A stretch of DNA of 64,000 nt from BOG-908 sp965199235 (GTDB lineage: Bacteria; Pseudomonadota; Alphaproteobacteria; Acetobacterales; Acetobacteraceae), in assembly GCA_965199235.1 (NCBI GenBank), contig CBDAQU010000002.1:62001-126000 (forward strand). Reading direction: 5' to 3'. Below are positions 1 to 6,779 of the stretch, piece after piece. Both the position numbers and the translations under genes were made by a program. The notes beneath the pieces are model-generated. The model saw nothing but the letters and a program-made list of their open reading frames with translations. It did no database searches and had not been told where the DNA came from. Position 1 is the first letter of the stretch, and each line of letters begins with the position of its first letter.

Positions 1-644
1 CGAAGGACGGCGGTCAGGGAGCGCCGCCTGAACAGCGGACCGCTGACGTCCCGCATCGCCTGGAGCACGCCAGGATGCATGGCTTTGCCGTTTACGCCGG
101 CGATGTCGAACAAGGCGTCGAAACGGTAGACCGTTTCAGGGCGGATGCGCAGCAGGCGGCTCGGCTGCACGCCATAGGCCGCCAGGCTGTCCAACACCGA
201 CCGGGCGTATCCGCCGAACGACGGATCGACGATGCCGAAGGGCACGGCATAGGTGAAGCGCTGCGGCGCATGACGCTCTGCGAGCACGATCTTGGGCAGC
301 ATGTCGAGCAGCCAATGCCCCCACGTCCACTCGCCAAACCGGCAGGCAAGCAGACATGGCCTGTCCACCGCGACCGCGCCGGCTGCACGGGTACGCATGG
401 AACCGACGATCGCTTCGAAGTCCTCGCCCGCGTTGGGCAGCTGTCCGGCGAGCAGCGCGTCCGGCGTCAGGACCAGGAACGACCCTTCTCCGTCCAGCAG
501 AGTTCCAGGCGGGTAGCAACCGAGCTGCACGCTCGGCATCGCCTCCTCGCGGGCCGCGTAGCTTGTGTGCAGCCACCGTGCGAAGGCGGGAAAGCCGAGA
601 GCGCGCGCGTTGAGGTGAACCAGCGGGTTGGTCAGGCTTGCCAC
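1..644 (-). CDS. GT61/DUF563-type glycosyltransferase, 3' end cut by window edge
   Basis: The frame stays open from about 731 to the left edge, so the C-terminus lies outside the window. The translation contains GHWLLDMLPKI (around 290-325), which resembles the GHWLLDxLP motif of family 61 glycosyltransferases, enzymes that add sugars to glycans or polysaccharides. The start is unclear. A GTG at 644 is used here; an ATG at 539 lies downstream. An ATG at 741, overlapping the MFS stop region, is in another frame and would need a one-base shift near 718 to join (see findings). The substrate cannot be inferred. Confidence 0.6.
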   Translation of the reverse strand, partial: MASLTNPLVHLNARALGFPAFARWLHTSYAAREEAMPSVQLGCYPPGTLLDGEGSFLVLTPDALLAGQLPNAGEDFEAIVGSMRTRAAGAVAVDRPCLLACRFGEWTWGHWLLDMLPKIVLAERHAPQRFTYAVPFGIVDPSFGGYARSVLDSLAAYGVQPSRLLRIRPETVYRFDALFDIAGVNGKAMHPGVLQAMRDVSGPLFRRRSLTAVL

Positions 645-712
645 CTCCGCCTGCAGCAGCGTTTGAGGCTGCCGCAGCAGCGCCGAAGCCGGCAGGAGAG
701 GCGGCAGCTCGG

Positions 713-1954
713 TCAGGGTTGTGCAACTCGGTCAGGATCATCAAAGCGTGGCAGAAAGCCCGCCAGCAGCCCCATCACGGGCAGGAAAGCGCAAAGCTGG
801 AACACCAGCCCTATGCTGGTCCGGTCGGCAAGCATGCCGAGGGCCGCAGCGCCCAGACCACCGAGCCCGAATGCCAGCCCGAACATCAGTCCGGAGACTG
901 CGCCGACACGGCCGGGCATCAACTCCTGCGCATAGACCACGATGGCGGGGAAGGCGGAGGCCAGCAGCAACCCGATCGGAACGCTGAGCAGCACCGTTCC
1001 CACAAGACCGGCATAAGGAAGCGCCAGGGTAAACGGCAGCACGCCAAGGATGGACACCCAGATGATCTGCTTGCGCCCGATCCGGTCGCCGACCGGGCCG
1101 CCCAACAAGGTGCCTGCGGCAAAAGCGCCGGAGAACAGGAACAGGCAAAGCTGGGCGTTGTGCAAGGTCAAGCCGAACCGGCCTATCAGGTAGAAGGTGT
1201 AGTAGTTGGCCATGCTGGCCATGTAGAAGAATTTCGAAAGCATCAGCACGATCAGTATCGTCATGGCCAGGGCGACGCGACGCGGGGCCAGGTCGTGCAC
1301 GGCGATTTCGGCCCGGCTGCTACGCGTCGAGGACTGGCTGCGGTACCACGACCCCACAAGGGTCAGAACGCCCATGCCGAGCAAGGCGGCCAGCCCGAAC
1401 CAGACGAGTTCCCCCTGCCCGCCCACATGGGAGCCGTGCGACGCGATGACGAACGCGGCCATCAACGGGCCCAGGGCCGAGCCGGCGTTGCCGCCGACCT
1501 GGAAGATGGATTGCGCCAAGCCATGCTGGCCGCCTGAGGCAAGCCGCGCCACCCGCGAGCTTTCAGGGTGGAACACCGATGAGCCGATGCCGACCAGGGC
1601 AACCGCGGCCAGCACAACGGGATAGCTCGATGCCTGACTGAGCAGCAGCAGCCCGGCGAGGGTGGATGTCATGCCGACCGGCAGGGAGTAGGGCATCGGC
1701 CGCCTGTCGGTTACCATGCCCACCACCGGTTGCAGGACAGAAGCCGTCAGTTGGTTGACCAGCGTGATCGCGCCGATCTGGCCGAAACTCAAGCCGAAGC
1801 GCGCCTTGAGCGCCGGGTAGATGGCCGGCACCAGTGATTGGAGCAGGTCATTCAACAGGTGAGCGAGGCTGATGGCGCCCAGGATGGCGAACACCGTCCG
1901 GCTAGCCGCTTGGTTTACGGCCGGCGTCGGTCGTGACGTCAACGTCTGGCTCAT
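713..1954 (-). CDS. MFS transporter, fosmidomycin-resistance (Fsr) type
   Basis: A 413-residue inner-membrane exporter of the major facilitator superfamily. The N-terminal half carries AHLLNDLLQSLVPAIYP and an LKARFGLSFGQIG stretch typical of the Fsr subgroup. About twelve hydrophobic segments are visible, with the MFS loop motif GDRIGRK in the second half. Such proteins export fosmidomycin and related small molecules; the native substrate is unknown. The ATG at 1954 (MSQTLTSRP) is chosen because the segment before the first helix is then short; an in-frame ATG at 1966 is also possible. The stop at 713 lies inside the region where the downstream GT61 gene must begin, so the two are probably cotranscribed. 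Confidence 0.85.
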   Translation of the reverse strand: MSQTLTSRPTPAVNQAASRTVFAILGAISLAHLLNDLLQSLVPAIYPALKARFGLSFGQIGAITLVNQLTASVLQPVVGMVTDRRPMPYSLPVGMTSTLAGLLLLSQASSYPVVLAAVALVGIGSSVFHPESSRVARLASGGQHGLAQSIFQVGGNAGSALGPLMAAFVIASHGSHVGGQGELVWFGLAALLGMGVLTLVGSWYRSQSSTRSSRAEIAVHDLAPRRVALAMTILIVLMLSKFFYMASMANYYTFYLIGRFGLTLHNAQLCLFLFSGAFAAGTLLGGPVGDRIGRKQIIWVSILGVLPFTLALPYAGLVGTVLLSVPIGLLLASAFPAIVVYAQELMPGRVGAVSGLMFGLAFGLGGLGAAALGMLADRTSIGLVFQLCAFLPVMGLLAGFLPRFDDPDRVAQP

Positions 1955-2116
1955 TGGCCACTCCATCGCAGGCGGGCTTGCTGCGCGTATCGGATTGTAT
2001 AGGTCAGCCCTGTGCACTGCACCAAAACACGCGTTCATGGCAGGGTTGCGTCTGCCATGCAGTGGTGGGACCAGTGCGGGCGCCGATGCGTTGAGCGGCA
2101 GTCGAGGGTCAAGTGC

Positions 2117-2692
2117 ATGGGCAATGATTGGGCACGCAAGGTGGGCCAGATGCTGCGTCAGGTGCGCCCCGGCCTGGGCGCCCTGTCGAGCAGCCGTCTC
2201 GACCTGCCCAGGGGTGGGCTCGTCATCAGCAGCCCCGCCTTTGCCGATGGCGGCACGATCCCCGACCGCTACACGCAGGATGGCGAGGCGCTGTTTCCGC
2301 CGCTGGAGTGGTACGGGCTGCCAGAGGGCACCAAGTCGCTCGCCCTGATCGTGGAGGATGCCGACGCGCCATTTCCCCGCCCGCTCGTCCATGCGGTGTT
2401 GCATTCCATTCCGGTGACCCTGTCGGGCATCCAGGAAGGCGGCCTGGGGATGAAGCAAATCCGCGTCTCGCCGCTCGGTTTCAAGGTGGGGCGCAACTCG
2501 GTCGCCAGGGCAGGCTGGATGGCGCCATCGCCGGTTCCCGGGCATGGCCCGCATCGCTACGCATTCCAGCTGTTTGCTGCCGACACAGTGCCAACTTTCT
2601 CCAGCCCGCCTGGCAGGGGGCAGTTGCTGCGTAGCCTGAAGGGAAGCCTGCTGGCCGCCACTCGCCTGATCGGGGTCTACCAGCGACTTTGA
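2117..2692 (+). CDS. YbhB/YbcL-family phosphatidylethanolamine-binding-like protein
   Basis: A 191-residue soluble protein of the PEBP/RKIP fold. Supporting segments are SPAFADGGTIPDRYTQDGE, the ligand-pocket motif EDADAP (D-x-D-x-P type) followed by HAVLHSIP, and GHGPHRYAFQLFA near the C-terminus, which matches the GPPPxxGxHRYxF motif. Bacterial YbhB/YbcL proteins have no firmly assigned biochemical role. The ATG at 2117 is chosen because residues before it look non-coding. The gene is divergent from the MFS gene with about 160 nt between them. Confidence 0.85.
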   Translation: MGNDWARKVGQMLRQVRPGLGALSSSRLDLPRGGLVISSPAFADGGTIPDRYTQDGEALFPPLEWYGLPEGTKSLALIVEDADAPFPRPLVHAVLHSIPVTLSGIQEGGLGMKQIRVSPLGFKVGRNSVARAGWMAPSPVPGHGPHRYAFQLFAADTVPTFSSPPGRGQLLRSLKGSLLAATRLIGVYQRL

Positions 2693-2789
2693 ACGTGGCG
2701 CGCGCTTGAAGCTGATGGGCAGGGCGCATATACACCGGCCCTTCGCGCACCCGGTCGGTATCGGGCGTGCCAGCATAGAGGTTCGCGCC

Positions 2790-3020
2790 ATGAAGTCAGG
2801 CATCCATCCCGACTACCACGAGATCACCGTCATCATGACAGACGGGTCGAGCTATCAGACACGCTCGTGCATGGGCAAGGCTGGTGACACCATTCGCCTG
2901 GACATCGATCCGAAAAGCCACCCGGCCTGGACCGGCGTGCAACGCATGATGGACACGGGCGGCCAAGTGGCCAAGTTTAACAAGAGATTTGCTGGTTTGG
3001 GCGTAAAAAAAACCGATTAG
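2790..3020 (+). CDS. rpmE: 50S ribosomal protein L31
   Basis: A 76-residue L31, a protein that bridges the large and small ribosomal subunits. MKSGIHPDYHEITVIMTDG at the start and HPAWTG near the middle are characteristic. It lacks the paired CxxC zinc motif, so it belongs to the zinc-independent (C-) form. AGAGG at 2777-2781 is a suitable ribosome binding site for the ATG at 2790. It stands alone, away from the main ribosomal cluster. Confidence 0.95.
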   Translation: MKSGIHPDYHEITVIMTDGSSYQTRSCMGKAGDTIRLDIDPKSHPAWTGVQRMMDTGGQVAKFNKRFAGLGVKKTD

Positions 3021-3106
3021 TCGGCGTGCCCCGACCCTTGAACGGATCGGCCAAATTGACCAAGTCCTGCATCGTCCGGGGCGCTCTGATGAGGCTTCGG
3101 GGCGTG

Positions 3107-3166
3107 ACGGACCGGCTCCTATCGGAGCGGTCCCGTTGACTAACAACCTTGCTGATGCAGGAGGTT
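3107..3166 (+). promoter_or_regulatory. ROSE-like RNA thermometer in the hsp20 leader
   Basis: The ribosome binding site AGGAGG (3159-3164) can pair with AACCTTGCTG (3145-3154). Nine Watson-Crick pairs and one U-G pair form around an AUG loop, with G3151 bulged out. The TTGCT opposite AGGA and the bulged G are the hallmarks of ROSE elements of alphaproteobacterial small heat-shock genes. A second strong hairpin precedes it: GGACCG+CTCC at 3109-3119 with GGAGCGGTCC at 3124-3133. The prediction is that translation is blocked at low temperature and released on heating. Confidence 0.75.
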
Positions 3167-3172
3167 TTACAA

Positions 3173-3643
3173 ATGACTTACGATTTTGCGCCACTTTTCC
3201 GTACCGCGATCGGCTTTGACCGGCTAGCACGCCTGGTCGACTCGGCCTCTGAGGTCGCTGCAACACCGGCCTATCCTCCATATAACATCGAGAAGATAGG
3301 TGACGATGCGTATCGCCTGACCATGGCGATTGCCGGATTTGGACCAGAGAATCTTGAGATCGTCGTCAAGGAGAACACTCTCGTCATCACCGGTCGTCTG
3401 GCCGATGAAGCAACCAAGAGCGAGGTTTTGCATCGCGGCATTGCCGGTCGCGCGTTTGAGCGCCGGTTCGTGCTGGCCGACCACATCGTGGTCGACGGTG
3501 CCGACCTCAAGAACGGATTGCTGCATGTCGGCCTGAAGCGCGTTGTGCCCGAGGCCCTCAAGCCGCGCCGCATCGCCATCGGCAGCGCGCCCGCTGTGAT
3601 CGCCAACGACGACGGCGCGGTTGTCGAGCACAAGGCGGCTTAA
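3173..3643 (+). CDS. Small heat-shock protein, Hsp20/alpha-crystallin family
   Basis: A 156-residue ATP-independent chaperone that holds unfolding proteins. The alpha-crystallin domain spans about residues 35-130, with YPPYNIEKIGDDAYRLTMAIAGF opening it, ENTLVITGR in the middle and GIAGRAFERRFVLADHI typical of the IbpA-like class. The start ATG at 3173 is fixed by AGGAGG at 3159-3164. The leader forms a probable ROSE thermometer. A CTTGAA at 3037-3042 resembles a heat-shock sigma factor -35 element, but no convincing -10 is seen. A hairpin terminator follows the stop. Confidence 0.92.
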   Translation: MTYDFAPLFRTAIGFDRLARLVDSASEVAATPAYPPYNIEKIGDDAYRLTMAIAGFGPENLEIVVKENTLVITGRLADEATKSEVLHRGIAGRAFERRFVLADHIVVDGADLKNGLLHVGLKRVVPEALKPRRIAIGSAPAVIANDDGAVVEHKAA

Positions 3644-3657
3644 CGAGCGGAGGAGCG

Positions 3658-3680
3658 GAGAGGCTGGCTTACAGCCTCTC
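3658..3680 (+). terminator. Rho-independent terminator after hsp20
   Basis: A perfect nine-base-pair inverted repeat, GAGAGGCTG / CAGCCTCTC, has a five-base loop and is followed by CTTTCTTTTA. The hairpin covers the stop codon of the convergent DUF1192 gene at 3669-3671. Confidence 0.8.
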
Positions 3681-3860
3681 CTTTCTTTTAAAGACGCTGT
3701 CCGCATGTCCGCGCGCGTCCTGCTTCTTAGCGATCATGCCTTCAGCGCGCTCGATCTCCTCGCGTAGTTCGGCAATGTATGCCTTCAAATCGTCAACGCT
3801 GACACTGTCCAGCACGGGTCTATCAAGCCGCTTTGGCCTGGATTCTTCCTCATCCGTCAT
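3669..3860 (-). CDS. DUF1192 family small protein
   Basis: A 63-residue acidic protein. The signature is LDSVSVDDLKAYIAELREEIERAE followed by a Lys-rich tail, as in DUF1192 proteins of alphaproteobacteria; function unknown. The helix is probably a short coiled coil. The ATG at 3860 (MTDEEESRP) is chosen over the upstream in-frame start at 3896 because homologs begin with a short acidic stretch. Convergent with hsp20. Confidence 0.8.
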   Translation of the reverse strand: MTDEEESRPKRLDRPVLDSVSVDDLKAYIAELREEIERAEGMIAKKQDARGHADSVFKRKERL

Positions 3861-4000
3861 CGAACCACCTTGACCGGCCGCATGGCCGCGGCCCATATCC
3901 CACGTGTCGCCGAATTTGTTGGCGCGCCCCCGACCCGGGCCTCACCTCATTCCAAGATGAACCCGACGGCGTGGCCGCGCTTACGCCGAAGGATGTTATA

Positions 4001-4579
4001 ATGACTTTGCCCCTGATGCCAAAAGCCACCGCGGTCTGGCTGATCGACAAGACCGCGCTCACATTCACGCAGATCGCCGATTACTGCGGCATGCACCCGC
4101 TTGAGATACAGGCGATTGCCGATGGCGAGGTTGCTCAAGGGATTAACGGCTACGACCCTGTCGCCAACAGCCAGGTAACGGCCGGCGAGATTGAGCGCTG
4201 CGAGAAGGATCCCGAGGCGCGCCTGAAAATGTCGCCGGTCACGACGCATACGCCAAAGAAGCAGAAGGGTGCGCGCTACACACCGGTTGCAAAGCGAAAC
4301 GACCGGCCTGACGGCATCGCGTTTGTGCTGCGCAACTACCCGCAGCTGTCCGAAGCTCAGGTGATCAAGCTGCTCGGTACCACCAAGGACACGATCCAGA
4401 AGGTGCGCGACCGCCAGCATTGGAACAGCGCCAACATCAAGCCGCGCGACCCCGTCATTCTCGGCCTGTGCACCCAGACGGACCTCAACGCCATGGTTGC
4501 CGCGGCCAATGATCGGTTGGCTCGCGAAGGAAAGGCGGTTCCGCCTTTGCCGCAGATCGAGACGGACGAAGCGGCCTGA
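4001..4579 (+). CDS. trcR: Cell-cycle transcriptional regulator TrcR (DUF1013)
   Basis: A 192-residue protein matching the DUF1013 family, annotated in alphaproteobacteria as the cell-cycle regulator TrcR. Diagnostic stretches are MPKATAVWLIDKTALTFTQIADYCG, a helix-turn-helix-like N-terminal part, and LRNYPQLSEAQVIKLLGTTKDTI with RDPVILGLCTQTDL in the C-terminal half. The start at 4001 follows GAAGG at 3988-3992. A clear terminator lies directly after the stop. I recall the family from sequence; target genes cannot be inferred here. Confidence 0.88.
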   Translation: MTLPLMPKATAVWLIDKTALTFTQIADYCGMHPLEIQAIADGEVAQGINGYDPVANSQVTAGEIERCEKDPEARLKMSPVTTHTPKKQKGARYTPVAKRNDRPDGIAFVLRNYPQLSEAQVIKLLGTTKDTIQKVRDRQHWNSANIKPRDPVILGLCTQTDLNAMVAAANDRLAREGKAVPPLPQIETDEAA

Positions 4580-4585
4580 AGCGGA

Positions 4586-4607
4586 GGGCCTGGTTTGCTC
4601 CAGGCCC
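4586..4607 (+). terminator. Terminator between trcR and the convergent ydcH gene
   Basis: GGGCCTGG (4586-4593) and CCAGGCCC (4600-4607) form a perfect eight-base-pair stem with a six-base loop, followed by TTGTACT. The tail is only weakly T-rich. It lies in the 34 nt between two convergent genes. Confidence 0.65.
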
Positions 4608-4613
4608 TTGTAC

Positions 4614-4781
4614 TCAGGAACTTCTAAGGCGCTCCATTTCTTCTTTGACCCGCAACTTCTCGAGTTTCAGTCTGGACAGAGCGGTGTCGTCTGGTCTCGG
4701 CCGATGATCCTCGTCGAAAATCTTCATCTCAAGGCTGGCATGCCGATTGCTCAGACTCTCAATACGGGCTTGTAGGCTCAT
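4614..4781 (-). CDS. YdcH family (DUF465) small coiled-coil protein, copy 1
   Basis: A 55-residue helical protein, MSLQARIESLSNRHASLE... ending in LKLEKLRVKEEMERLRSS. The pattern LxxRHxxLExxI...LKxxKLxxKEEIxRL is the DUF465/YdcH signature; function unknown. The ATG at 4781 is chosen because the residues upstream do not match the family. A second member lies divergently at 4928-5128. Confidence 0.85.
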   Translation of the reverse strand: MSLQARIESLSNRHASLEMKIFDEDHRPRPDDTALSRLKLEKLRVKEEMERLRSS

Positions 4782-4927
4782 GATGCCTCCGTGCTGAAGA
4801 TCGCACCCGCTCGCCTGGGTGCCCTCAAACGGTAATACAGCGTTGGGTGCCGGCGCCATTCTAATCTGCGTTTCCGATCGCTTGAGTTGGGGGTGTCGCC
4901 TGCTCGCAGGCGTGGTAATCAGCGACG

Positions 4928-5128
4928 ATGTTAACAGACCGAGACTCCCTGTTGCGCAAGCTTCATGAGCTTCGTAGCGAGCACAGGGATTTGGACACCG
5001 TGATCGCCCGTCTCGTGCCGCATCCGGTGGACCAGCTTCAGGTGCAGCGCCTCAAGAAGCGCAAGCTGCTGCTGAAGGATGAGATTTCCTGGCTGGAGAG
5101 CCACCTGATACCGGATAACATCGCCTGA
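4928..5128 (+). CDS. YdcH family (DUF465) small coiled-coil protein, copy 2
   Basis: A 66-residue protein with LRKLHELRSEHRDLDTVIARL and QRLKKRKLLLKDEISWLE, the DUF465 signature. It is more divergent from copy 1 than a recent duplicate would be. Its stop TGA shares bases with the purE ATG (TGATG at 5126-5130), so it is probably translationally coupled to purE. Confidence 0.88.
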   Translation: MLTDRDSLLRKLHELRSEHRDLDTVIARLVPHPVDQLQVQRLKKRKLLLKDEISWLESHLIPDNIA

Positions 5129-5637
5129 TGACCGCCTTCGCACCAGGCAGTGACCAGCCTCGAGTGGGCATCATCATGGGCAGCCAATCGGACTGGGCGA
5201 CGATGAAGCACTCAGCCGACACGTTGGCGTTGCTGGACGTGACGCACGAGACACGCATCGTGTCTGCCCATAGGACACCCGATCGGCTGGCGGCGTATGC
5301 CAAGACGGCCCAATCGCGCGGGCTGCAGTTGTTGATCGCAGGCGCCGGCGGGGCTGCGCATTTGCCTGGCATGGCGGCCGCATACACCCTGCTTCCGGTG
5401 CTGGGCGTGCCGGTTGAGAGCCACGCGCTGTCCGGGATGGATAGCCTGCTGTCGATCGTGCAGATGCCGACTGGCATCCCGGTCGGCACGTTGGCCATCG
5501 GACGGGCCGGGGCGATCAATGCGGCCCTGCTGGCGGCATCCATCCTGGCGCTGGGTGATCCGGGCCTGGCGGGGCGGCTGGCCGCCTGGCGAGCGGACCA
5601 GACGGACGGGGTTGCCCTCGATCCCCAAGCCCTGTGA
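5128..5637 (+). CDS. purE: N5-carboxyaminoimidazole ribonucleotide mutase
   Basis: A 169-residue class I PurE that converts N5-CAIR to CAIR in purine biosynthesis. The substrate-binding motifs are all present: MGSQSDW near residue 17, SAHRTPDRL near 46 and AGAGGAAHLPGM near 70. It overlaps ydcH upstream by one base and purK downstream by about 4 nt, forming a ydcH-purE-purK operon. Confidence 0.97.
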   Translation: MTAFAPGSDQPRVGIIMGSQSDWATMKHSADTLALLDVTHETRIVSAHRTPDRLAAYAKTAQSRGLQLLIAGAGGAAHLPGMAAAYTLLPVLGVPVESHALSGMDSLLSIVQMPTGIPVGTLAIGRAGAINAALLAASILALGDPGLAGRLAAWRADQTDGVALDPQAL

Positions 5638-6779
5638 ACATGTCGTGCACACCCCTGCCCCCAGGCGGGACGATCGGCATCATCGGCGGCGGGCAGTTGG
5701 GGCGCATGTCTGCGATGGCGGCCTCCCGCCTGGGCTATCGCACGCACATACTGACCAGCAGCCCCGACAGTCCGGCGGCACAGGTTTCGAATGGCGTCAC
5801 GATCGGCAGCACTGACGACGCGGAGGCGATGTCTCGTTTCGCGGACCACGTCGATGTGGTCACGTTCGAGTTCGAGAACCTTAATGCTGCGGGCCTGGAC
5901 GCCTTGGCAAGGCGCAGGCCGATCTATCCGTCCCCGGCCAGTCTGCGACTGACACAGGACCGGATCAGCGAGAAGAGTTTCATCAACGCCGTAGGCGCGT
6001 CCACCGGACCATGGATGCCGGTGGCCAGCTTTGGCGACCTCAGGACGGCTGTGGACCAGCTTGGCTTTCCGGCGGTGCTGAAGACCACGACGCTTGGCTA
6101 TGACGGCCGTGGGCAGGCGATCCTGCGAGCGCCAGAGGATTTGCAGCCCGCCTTTGCCCGGCTGGCGCCGATGCCGTTCGTTCTGGAAACACTGATTGAT
6201 TTTGCGTGCGAGATCAGCGTTATCGTTGCCCGCGGCCTGGACGGGACGGTTGTTGCGTTCGATGCGGTCGAAAATCGGCATCGGAATCACATCCTGGATT
6301 TGACGTTGGCGCCGGCCCAGGTAACGCCGAAGATACTCGCAAAGGCTCGCGACGTCGCAACCGACCTTGCGCGCTCCCTGGGGATAGTAGGCCTGATCGC
6401 AGTCGAGATGTTTGTTGACCGCAACGGTGCGGTGCTCGTCAACGAACTCGCGCCGCGCCCACATAATTCGGGGCATTGGACGATCGACGCCTGTCCGGTC
6501 AGCCAGTTCGAGATGCACATTCGGGCGGTTGCCGGGCTGCCGTTGCTGCCGGCCACGCGACATTCCGACGCCGTGATGAAGAACCTCGTCGGGCCGGAGG
6601 AGCTGGCGCTTTGGCCTGAGATACTGCGCACGCCGGGCCTGATCCCGCATCTCTACGGCAAGACCGACGCGCCGCCGGGGCGAAAGATGGGACATGTCAC
6701 CCGGCTGTTTCCCAAAGGCTCGTTGCCGGGGCCTTTTGGCATAGCGGCTGCCTTGGCTGTTTTCAAAGCTCGGCCTTGA
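5634..6779 (+). CDS. purK: 5-(carboxyamino)imidazole ribonucleotide synthase
   Basis: A 381-residue ATP-grasp enzyme that makes N5-CAIR from AIR, bicarbonate and ATP, the substrate of PurE. GTIGIIGGGQLGRMSAMAA is the N-terminal Rossmann-like motif. KTTTLGYDGRGQ and FVLETLIDFACEISVIVAR belong to the ATP-grasp core, and NELAPRPHNSGHWTIDAC is the C-terminal signature. It may start at GTG 5634 or at ATG 5640. Its 3' end overlaps the convergent TonB-dependent receptor gene by 17 nt. Confidence 0.97.
   Translation: MNMSCTPLPPGGTIGIIGGGQLGRMSAMAASRLGYRTHILTSSPDSPAAQVSNGVTIGSTDDAEAMSRFADHVDVVTFEFENLNAAGLDALARRRPIYPSPASLRLTQDRISEKSFINAVGASTGPWMPVASFGDLRTAVDQLGFPAVLKTTTLGYDGRGQAILRAPEDLQPAFARLAPMPFVLETLIDFACEISVIVARGLDGTVVAFDAVENRHRNHILDLTLAPAQVTPKILAKARDVATDLARSLGIVGLIAVEMFVDRNGAVLVNELAPRPHNSGHWTIDACPVSQFEMHIRAVAGLPLLPATRHSDAVMKNLVGPEELALWPEILRTPGLIPHLYGKTDAPPGRKMGHVTRLFPKGSLPGPFGIAAALAVFKARP

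Noticed and set aside
3037..3042. CTTGAA as heat-shock sigma factor -35 for hsp20
   Set aside because: No matching -10 element at the expected distance, so not listed as a promoter.
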